NCBI GenBank assembly: GCA_964358175.1
Contig: CAYHOI010000053.1
Location: forward strand, 1 to 12,574
DNA: 12,574 nt
Source of the DNA: CAYHOI01 sp964358175
Lineage (GTDB): Bacteria; Margulisbacteria; Riflemargulisbacteria; GWF2-35-9
Reading direction: 5' to 3'
A program made the position numbers and the translations under genes. Position 1 is the first letter of the stretch. Each line of letters opens with the position of its first letter. This document shows, piece after piece, positions 1 to 4,601 of this stretch. The notes below the pieces were generated by a model, which searched no databases, was not told the origin of the DNA, and saw only the letters and a program-made list of their open reading frames with translations.

Positions 1-267
1 CAGAAGACGGACAAAAAGACAAGTCAGATGTAAAGGTAATTTCATGACAATGACTTAGTATATAAGGACAATGGACTTAACTATAAAGAATATCATGGAA
101 TTATTAATCAGAATTACCGGAACAGAAAGAGATATAAGTTCCGAGTGTCCAAAAAAATGCGTTGTCATGGGTATAGAGAAAGAGATTCGTTTATTGTAAT
201 AAGCTTTGAAGTCGATCATAAGTTGAGCGATCAAGGATAAGCTTCTAGAAAATGCAAAAAGGTCATT
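1..267. other. Left-edge non-coding stretch
   Basis: No gene could be supported here. The third forward frame is open from the window edge to a TGA at 45-47 (14 hydrophilic codons) and could be the tail of a gene entering from the left, but nothing identifies it. The rest is A/T-rich with stops in all frames. It forms the 3' flank of the minus-strand transpeptidase operon; no convincing terminator hairpin with a T-run was found. Confidence 0.4.
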
Positions 268-1101
268 TTAATAAATATACACAGGGGTTCCTATCTTAAC
301 GAGTTTGAATAGTCTTGTGATGTCTTCATTGCGAAGACGGATGCACCCGTGACTGGCTGCCTGGCCGATGGTCTCGGGGCGGTTGGTGCCATGAATGGCG
401 TAGCCATCGCCCATTTCCAAACTATATGGACCCAGAACGTCTTTATATCTGCGCTGAGCGGTACCCAGAGGCGGAACGATAATGGAGCCGTCTAGGACAA
501 TCTCTTTGCGCGGCGCAGCGGAGAGCACTTGTTGATGACCGTCGGGAAACTGTCGAACGACATCATACCCCACCACTTTCACCAACGATCCATCAGACAA
601 GGTGCGGGTCTGAGCGTACCCAAGCTGTACCAGGCCAAGTCCTCTTAGTCGTGATTGCTCGACGTAATGCCAGTCAGGAGGCACCCACATTGGATCTTCG
701 ACTTTGTTTTGGACGACCAGTCTTCCTCGAGGAGTTTGAAACTTCCAAACGGATTGACCGCCATTTCTGACGAGGGTTTTCCCGCTCCCGGTCGCAACAG
801 GGGCACTAAACAGAATTTTTCCGCCTTGCTTATACCACAGATGCCTCTCTGCAAGGCTTATGACCAAATAGGCCTCGTCATGCTTTGGTTCGGGGGCTCT
901 TTGCAGTTTATGAAGGGAGTGAGACGTTGCCAAAACTTGTTGATAGGATTGCTCATAGACTTCCAATCGATCTTGCACCATCAAATAGGCGATATTTCGC
1001 TTAACGTAAAGATGGACAACACGATTAAACTGAAGCATCCCCGAGACGACCAGAAGGATCAGGAAAATGAATTGTATGAATCGATGTTTCTGTTTAGCCA
1101 T
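268..1101 (-). CDS. L,D-transpeptidase (YkuD domain), membrane-anchored
   Basis: A 277-residue protein of the L,D-transpeptidase family. These enzymes use a cysteine to make 3-3 cross-links in peptidoglycan or to attach proteins to it, in the periplasm. A short basic N-terminus is followed by one hydrophobic segment (about residues 8-26), which looks like an uncleaved membrane anchor. The YkuD domain fills roughly residues 78-277. The catalytic signature is intact: HGTN at 237-240 and SHGCIRLR at 250-257, with Cys253 the predicted nucleophile and His251 beside it. The C-terminus ends right after the domain, so no LysM or other cell-wall binding module is present. The start is supported by AAGGAC, which overlaps the stop of the upstream gene 14 nt away, so the two are co-transcribed and probably coupled. 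Which reaction it performs (cross-linking, Lpp-type attachment, other) cannot be told from sequence. Confidence 0.9.
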   Translation of the reverse strand: MAKQKHRFIQFIFLILLVVSGMLQFNRVVHLYVKRNIAYLMVQDRLEVYEQSYQQVLATSHSLHKLQRAPEPKHDEAYLVISLAERHLWYKQGGKILFSAPVATGSGKTLVRNGGQSVWKFQTPRGRLVVQNKVEDPMWVPPDWHYVEQSRLRGLGLVQLGYAQTRTLSDGSLVKVVGYDVVRQFPDGHQQVLSAAPRKEIVLDGSIIVPPLGTAQRRYKDVLGPYSLEMGDGYAIHGTNRPETIGQAASHGCIRLRNEDITRLFKLVKIGTPVYIY

Positions 1102-1115
1102 ATTAGTTGTTGTCC

Positions 1116-1784
1116 TTAATAAAAATAGACAATCATTCCTGGTTGAATGACTTTCCGTATGGCCTCAACATCGGAGGTGGCCATTCGAATGCTTCCTGGC
1201 AAAATATAGGTCTCGCGTTGAAGGGGGCCTTTCGAGGGGGAAGCGTAGATAATCGTTCCGCTGTCCAGAAAAATTGCCAATGGCCCCAGGGCTCCGACAA
1301 GTGCATCGCCGGAAATTGCCTTCTGACCAAGCTGCGAATAGACCCAGGCAGGTGCTTTCCATGCATATGTCTCATCCACAATATCTGTGATCTGTCGTTT
1401 GCCGAGGGGGAGAGTAAGCCGCACTCGATCTGGTCGTTCACCTACGAGTCCTTCCTTGCCCATGAGTATTTTCATTTCACGTAATTTGGCTCCTTGACGT
1501 GAAAGAATCATCAATCCTTTTTTCGTATCCACGGTGAGATGAAGGTCTCCATCCGCCAGATCCATTCTTCGAGTCATTTCCATCGCAAGTGCAAGTTCGT
1601 TCGCCTGAGTGGTCGAAATGGCTTCCAATCGCTTTTTCTCCGCGTTTGTCATGAGGTTAATGAGTTGTTTAAGTTCGAAGGAATAGAGATTGCTCGCAAA
1701 CAGAAGAACAAGATTTGCGATGAGCAGAACAACGATCCAGACGAGGAGTGATTTTTTTGAACGTCTGGTTTTGTGACTCTGCAT
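1116..1784 (-). CDS. Catalytically degenerate L,D-transpeptidase-like protein
   Basis: A 222-residue protein with a basic N-terminus, one membrane segment (about residues 12-31), then a periplasmic domain. Its C-terminus resembles that of the downstream L,D-transpeptidase: both end in a G-x-x-VY-x-Y strand, and both have a G-x-IR block about 25 residues before the end. Where an active enzyme has SHGCIRL, this protein has LPGSIRM at 195-201: the catalytic Cys is Ser and the adjacent His is Pro. The HxxN motif is also missing. It is therefore unlikely to be an active Cys transpeptidase. It may regulate or scaffold its partner, or bind substrate. The frame extends to an ATG at 1856, but a good promoter lies inside that extension with its predicted start site at about 1784, so the ATG at 1784 was chosen. 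The family assignment rests on the C-terminal block and gene pairing. Confidence 0.7.
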   Translation of the reverse strand: MQSHKTRRSKKSLLVWIVVLLIANLVLLFASNLYSFELKQLINLMTNAEKKRLEAISTTQANELALAMEMTRRMDLADGDLHLTVDTKKGLMILSRQGAKLREMKILMGKEGLVGERPDRVRLTLPLGKRQITDIVDETYAWKAPAWVYSQLGQKAISGDALVGALGPLAIFLDSGTIIYASPSKGPLQRETYILPGSIRMATSDVEAIRKVIQPGMIVYFY

Positions 1785-1791
1785 AGTTAGT

Positions 1792-1819
1792 ATTTTACAT
1801 AATCCTGATGAAATGCCAA
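1792..1819 (-). promoter_or_regulatory. Sigma70-type promoter of the transpeptidase operon
   Basis: On the minus strand, TTGGCA (1819-1814) and TAAAAT (1797-1792) are separated by 16 nt; each differs from consensus at one position. The ATG at 1784 lies 7 nt after the -10 box, so transcription should begin at or within a base or two of the start codon. This would give a leaderless message, which fits the lack of a Shine-Dalgarno sequence there. Prediction from sequence only. Confidence 0.6.
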
Positions 1820-1868
1820 TGGGTCTTACATATTCACGATTCAAGAGGGCATTCATTCTTCGGTTTTA

Positions 1869-1916
1869 TCCTGGTGAACGTGTATGGTCATTCCCAACTC
1901 CGATCGGGAATCCAGG
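1869..1916. repeat. Short imperfect palindrome of the ATTCCC/GGGAAT type
   Basis: ATTCCC (1890-1895) pairs with GGGAAT (1906-1911), and outside it CCTGG (1870-1874) pairs with CCAGG (1912-1916). The core resembles the small dispersed intergenic repeats seen in many bacteria (GTCATTCCC, a loop, then GGGAATCCAG). Only one copy was seen in this window, so repeat status rests on resemblance. Confidence 0.4.
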
Positions 1917-2044
1917 ATCAGGGTCTCGTGCCCCTAAGTTAGTTCCAAGTCCTGCCAGTTGAGATTGTTTGCTTCAATGTAACTTGATTTTCCATCACAA
2001 ATCACACTTTCTTAGCAGTACATTAAGAATTTGCCAACCCAACC

Positions 2045-2054
2045 GGAATCGGTA
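2045..2054. repeat. Left target-site duplication of the MITE-like element
   Basis: GGAATCGGTA abuts the left terminal inverted repeat. Confidence 0.7.
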
Positions 2055-2267
2055 CAGCAATTCTCATTATGGAATTTAATGCCGAATAATTCCGCCTCTA
2101 TCCGCCCTCCGGGCACCTTTCTCCGTTCACGGAGAAAGGACGCAACCCAAGTAGAGCGGCCTTCTCCGGGAGCGGAGAGGGCTCCCCGTGGTTCCTGAGA
2201 ACTGTCGAAGGAAAGGGGTGGGTGAGGCGGCATTTTGGAGCAACAAAAGTCATAATTAGAATTGCTG
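2055..2267. mobile_element. MITE-like non-autonomous element, 213 bp
   Basis: The left end CAGCAATTCTCATTATG (2055-2071) and the right end CATAATTAGAATTGCTG (2251-2267) are inverted repeats matching at 16 of 17 positions. They are flanked exactly by a 10-bp direct repeat, GGAATCGGTA, at 2045-2054 and 2268-2277: the pattern left by transposition with target duplication. The interior has no credible gene. It holds two hairpins with 4-nt loops: stem CCTTTCTCCG at 2116-2125 with 2130-2139, and a stem at 2159-2168 with 2173-2182. An inner inverted pair GCCTC/GAGGC also lies near each end. A minus-strand frame of 107 codons spans the element but looks incidental. No transposase is present, so mobilisation in trans would be needed. 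The family of the parent IS is unknown. Confidence 0.75.
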
Positions 2268-2277
2268 GGAATCGGTA
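2268..2277. repeat. Right target-site duplication of the MITE-like element
   Basis: An identical GGAATCGGTA abuts the right terminal inverted repeat. The original target appears to have lain between GCCAAC (2033-2038) and GTTGGC (2285-2290), which would have formed a hairpin before insertion. Confidence 0.7.
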
Positions 2278-2290
2278 TCATTATGTTGGC

Positions 2291-2333
2291 GCATAAAATT
2301 TGGTCGAGTAGATGGGTATTCGATATTTTATGC
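2291..2333. promoter_or_regulatory. 9-bp inverted repeat, possible operator or hairpin
   Basis: GCATAAAAT (2291-2299) and ATTTTATGC (2325-2333) are perfect inverted copies 25 nt apart, lying at the upstream edge of the leader repeat that precedes the aldolase gene. It could be a protein-binding site or a remnant. The second leader copy at 4433 lacks the left arm, so it is not a shared part of the leader. Confidence 0.3.
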
Positions 2334-2416
2334 ACCAGAAAAAAACCATATATTTTACCTGAAATTCTTCAAGATTCGGTACGATATATTATGTAGTTGT
2401 TTCAAAAAAGGCGGAA
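2330..2416 (+). repeat. Leader repeat copy 1, upstream of the aldolase gene
   Basis: An 87-bp segment matching 4433-4518 at close to nine positions in ten, with a single 1-nt indel. Shared blocks include ACCATATATTTT, ATTCGGTACGATATAT and TGTAGTTGTTTC followed by an A-run and GGC. Copy 2 sits just upstream of the fusion gene, so the repeat looks like a common promoter or regulatory region. The A/T-rich block at 2385-2390 (TATATT) could be a -10 box, but no convincing -35 accompanies it. Confidence 0.7.
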
Positions 2417-2444
2417 AAACCAGGAGAAAGCAGGAGACATTTCA

Positions 2445-2582
2445 ATGATTGAGGTAGCAGTCCCTAGTATGATCGACTGTTTCGAGCAACCACATCGAAC
2501 AGAAGATTTGGTTGTGCCTATACTCGTTACGAATTGGTTTTCGGTGAAGTTGAGACGAGCGAAGCTTAGTCCTGCTAAGTGA
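2445..2582 (+). CDS. Possible small protein or gene remnant (45 codons)
   Basis: ATG at 2445 is preceded by AGGAG at 2432-2436 with an 8-nt gap, a good ribosome binding site. The frame gives 45 residues starting MIEVAVPSMIDCF, and its last third is encoded by the left arm and centre of the palindromic element at 2519-2624. This suggests a short coding region or decayed gene into which the palindrome was inserted. No family was recognised. It may equally be chance. Confidence 0.25.
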   Translation: MIEVAVPSMIDCFEQPHRTEDLVVPILVTNWFSVKLRRAKLSPAK

Positions 2583-2624
2583 GCGAGGCGAAGCAAAACC
2601 GAAAACCAATTTTAGTAGAGTATA
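2519..2624. repeat. 106-bp imperfect palindromic element
   Basis: The outer arms TATACTC (2519-2525) and GAGTATA (2618-2624) are perfect. After a 6-nt mismatched stretch on each side, a 14-bp perfect stem follows: AATTGGTTTTCGGT (2532-2545) with its complement at 2598-2611. The centre holds a small hairpin, CTTAG (2565-2569) with CTAAG (2575-2579). Transcribed, this would be a long stable hairpin in the 5' leader of the aldolase mRNA. It is not followed by a T-run, so it is a poor intrinsic terminator. It has the form of a palindromic repeat, or could be a structured leader. Confidence 0.55.
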
Positions 2625-2630
2625 TCTCAC

Positions 2631-2699
2631 ATGAGACAGCTAAATTGGATATCGAGAACATATACAGGAGGTGACTTAGTAAAAAGTAATGAGAGGTAA
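2631..2699 (+). pseudogene. 22-codon leader frame resembling the start of the TPI-GAPDH gene
   Basis: ATG at 2631 opens 22 codons ending 21 nt before the aldolase start. Its beginning, MRQLNWISRTYTGG, resembles the start of the fusion protein encoded at 4602, MRKKIISNAYTGEG, with M, R, I, S and YTG shared when one gap is allowed. At DNA level CATATACnGGAG is common to both. No strong Shine-Dalgarno precedes it. It may be a leader peptide or, as I infer from the duplicated leader repeats, the stump of a deleted second copy of the fusion gene. The match is short and could be chance. Confidence 0.3.
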
Positions 2700-2720
2700 A
2701 AAAATAAAGGAGGAAAGAAA

Positions 2721-3944
2721 ATGTTAAGAAAAGTAGTAGCACAAACAATAGAAACTGACGCAAGGATGTATCATATAAAGGGAGAGTCACCGCCTATAGA
2801 AAAGATCGTTGGGGCAAAGCTGTATGACGCGTTTGTGAACTACGTGCCTGTTATATCCGAAAAAACATTGCCCACCTCAGGGAAGCATTCACTGTTAGAC
2901 GTCTTTAAGTATAGTGACCGGAATGAAAAAGTTATGGCTAGTATTAAAAGAGTAGCTTGGGCGGGGGTATTGAGTACAACGGGAAAATATCTGTCATTTT
3001 TTCCGGTAGATCAAGGAATCGAGCACTCCGGTATTAACTCGTTTTATAAAAACTTGGACTATTTTAATCCAGAGACCATTATTAAACGAGCACTTGATTT
3101 CGGCTGTAGTGGTGTTTTCACTACGATTAACGGATTAGGAATGAATTCTAAAAAATATGCTCATCAAATTCCGCTCGGAGTAAAACTGAATCATAATCTG
3201 GGATCGTTCACGCCTGGAGCTAAGCCTCATCAGGTCATGGTTACAACAGCCAAACAGGCTTTTAATTTGGGTGCGACGATGGTGGGTGCGACGATTTTCT
3301 TTGGGTCTCCAACCGTTGAACAAGAGATTCATGAAGTTTCAACTGCGTTTAATGAGGCACATAACCTTGGCATGATGACAGTGTTATGGGCTTACGCTCG
3401 CAGTGATAAGTTTAAGGTTGAAATCGGGAAGGACGAGAAGGATAAGCCTATCATAGTAGACTTACATTCCTCCGCTGTTATTACGGGACAGGCCAATCAT
3501 CTGGCAAGCACTATTATTCCGGCTGACATCATCAAGCAGAAAGCGGTCAACATGATGGGGTTGAAGCCAGGAAAAGAATCGATGGCACTAATGGGTGTGA
3601 GTAATTTAGACAAGTATGAAAACCTGTATAATGCGTTTATTGCTAGATTCGAAGAACTTCTAGCTTCTGGGATGGATCCAAAGATTGTGGCAGACCTGAT
3701 TCGGATCGACTGGGCAAGGTATCAAGTTCTTCATACGATTCTTCCTGACATTAACTCGGGCGGTGAGTCCAAAGGTGAGAGTGATCTAGTCGATGCTGTA
3801 AAGGATAGTATCACCAATAAACTCTCGGGTGGGTGGGGGATGATCGTTGGTCGAAAAGCGTTTCAATCTCCACATGACAAGGCAATGAAATTGATGGAGG
3901 CGATTCAAAACGTTTATTTGGATACAAATCTAGTTCCAAGATAA
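2721..3944 (+). CDS. fbaB: Fructose-bisphosphate aldolase class I (FbaB/DhnA type)
   Basis: A 407-residue cytoplasmic (beta/alpha)8 aldolase that interconverts fructose-1,6-bisphosphate with DHAP and GAP through a Schiff base. The match to E. coli FbaB is clear along its length: LSFFPVDQGIEHS at 91-103, KLNHN at 155-159, VGATIFFGS at 188-196, TVLWAYARS at 220-228, TGQANHLAST at 255-264, ADIIKQK at 268-274, INSGGES at 344-350, and a phosphate-binding VGRKAFQ at 376-382. Lys272 in ADIIKQK is the predicted Schiff-base lysine. The protein is some 50 residues longer than E. coli FbaB, through an N-terminal extension and a short charged insert around 235-245. AAAGGAGG 8 nt before the ATG is a strong ribosome binding site. 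The gene has its own long leader and a terminator, so it is probably transcribed alone. The downstream TPI-GAPDH fusion would use its triose products or supply its substrates. Confidence 0.93.
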   Translation: MLRKVVAQTIETDARMYHIKGESPPIEKIVGAKLYDAFVNYVPVISEKTLPTSGKHSLLDVFKYSDRNEKVMASIKRVAWAGVLSTTGKYLSFFPVDQGIEHSGINSFYKNLDYFNPETIIKRALDFGCSGVFTTINGLGMNSKKYAHQIPLGVKLNHNLGSFTPGAKPHQVMVTTAKQAFNLGATMVGATIFFGSPTVEQEIHEVSTAFNEAHNLGMMTVLWAYARSDKFKVEIGKDEKDKPIIVDLHSSAVITGQANHLASTIIPADIIKQKAVNMMGLKPGKESMALMGVSNLDKYENLYNAFIARFEELLASGMDPKIVADLIRIDWARYQVLHTILPDINSGGESKGESDLVDAVKDSITNKLSGGWGMIVGRKAFQSPHDKAMKLMEAIQNVYLDTNLVPR

Positions 3945-3954
3945 TCTTGGATTT

Positions 3955-3997
3955 CCTGCTCTAATCCGACCGATCTGGATTAGAGTAGGCGGTTTTT
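3955..3997 (+). terminator. Probable intrinsic terminator after the aldolase gene
   Basis: CTCTAATCC (3959-3967) pairs perfectly with GGATTAGAG (3977-3985) around a 9-nt loop. The stem extends outward through CCTG/TAGG with one G-T pair, and GGTTTTTGGG follows. It begins 10 nt after the aldolase stop. The T-run is only five bases and starts a few nt after the stem, so efficiency is uncertain. Confidence 0.6.
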
Positions 3998-4017
3998 GGG
4001 CTAATATTTTGTAACCG

Positions 4018-4334
4018 ATGAGTTTCTGGGGAATTAATCCCGAATACGGATAAGATCGAGCTGAATATCGGATGATCTGAAGGTATCCCCTGAGAATCTG
4101 GTCATCATGAACGGACATACCGTCAATAAAGAAGGAAAAATCAAATCATTTCATAATGGGAAACTACTTTGTATCGATGCTGGATTTTCTGAAGAACTAG
4201 TGGATCTGGGCATGATGGTGATCATAACCACTACTAACAAAATTTACTCACTATCTCTATCTAATAACCACAGAAAAATTCCAAAATGGACACTGCAAGA
4301 ACTGGAAGGTAATGAGCTGGTAACGATTGGATGA
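4018..4334 (+). pseudogene. C-terminal remnant of a calcineurin-like metallophosphoesterase
   Basis: The readable part is a frame open from 4065 to 4334, with its first ATG at 4107 (75 codons) and no ribosome binding site. It contains NGHTVNKEGK and, shortly after, GKLLCIDAGFSEEL. This is the pattern of the C-terminal metal-binding GHT motif and following strand (GKLxxIDxGFS) in PPP-type phosphoesterases; NGH(T/V) followed by GKLIVIDGGFS is typical of class III fructose-bisphosphatases. Just upstream in another frame, from an ATG at 4018, are MSFWGINPEYG, a stop, then DRAEYRMI and another stop, which could be the preceding part after a frameshift and a nonsense change. Lying between a bisphosphate aldolase and a triose enzyme, a broken fructose-bisphosphatase would make sense, but a Ser/Thr-phosphatase-like origin is equally allowed. 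It lacks the N-terminal metal-binding motifs, so it cannot be an active enzyme. Confidence 0.45.
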
Positions 4335-4601
4335 GCTGTTTGTCGAAAACGTCCCATTCCAGATCAAACCAGAACTTGAAAGATATTATTGAATCGGAAA
4401 TGGAATTACACGATCAAAATTTGCCAGCCCTGATGCATCGAGAAAAAACCATATATTTTCCCTGCAATTTTTCAAAATTCGGTACGATATATATGTAGTT
4501 GTTTCAAAAAAGGCAGAATGTGGTGTGAGAACCTTTCGTAAAAAATCGAGATGGTATTCTAAACGTTTGAAATAAGCCAGACATTTAAAGGAGGAAATAA
4601 G
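4335..4601 (+). other. Intergenic leader of the TPI-GAPDH fusion gene
   Basis: No gene seen. The first 100 bases are unremarkable. AATTTGCCAGCCC at 4419-4431 resembles AATTTGCCAACCC at 2028-2040, left of the MITE-like element. This hints that the duplicated leader once extended further left and that the MITE split copy 1 from that flank. The stretch then contains leader repeat copy 2 and ends in a strong ribosome binding site, AAAGGAGG, 8 nt before the ATG at 4602. Confidence 0.5.
4433..4518 (+). repeat. Leader repeat copy 2, upstream of the fusion gene
   Basis: An 86-bp segment nearly identical to 2330-2416. It ends 83 nt before the start of the fusion gene, whereas copy 1 ends 304 nt before the aldolase start because the 106-bp palindrome and short frames lie in between. 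Conservation across a non-coding segment upstream of two functionally linked genes points to a regulatory role or to a recent duplication. Confidence 0.7.

Noticed and set aside
655..1484. Two overlapping plus-strand frames of 154 and 125 codons
   Set aside because: They are antisense shadows of the two transpeptidase-family genes; no domain is recognisable in either.
1785..1856. Longer start for the degenerate transpeptidase
   Set aside because: A near-consensus promoter lies within this stretch, and the extra residues do not improve the membrane anchor.
2012..2335. 107-codon minus-strand frame across the MITE-like element
   Set aside because: It is made almost entirely of the element's inverted repeats and hairpins, has no family resemblance, and has no clear ribosome site.
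2519..2624. Intrinsic terminator or known riboswitch
   Set aside because: There is no T-run after the stem and no recognised riboswitch core; it was kept only as a palindromic element.
2689..2727. 12-codon frame overlapping the aldolase start
   Set aside because: It arises from the purine-rich ribosome-binding region. AGGAGGTGA upstream is too far (14 nt) to support it, and no coding sign is present.
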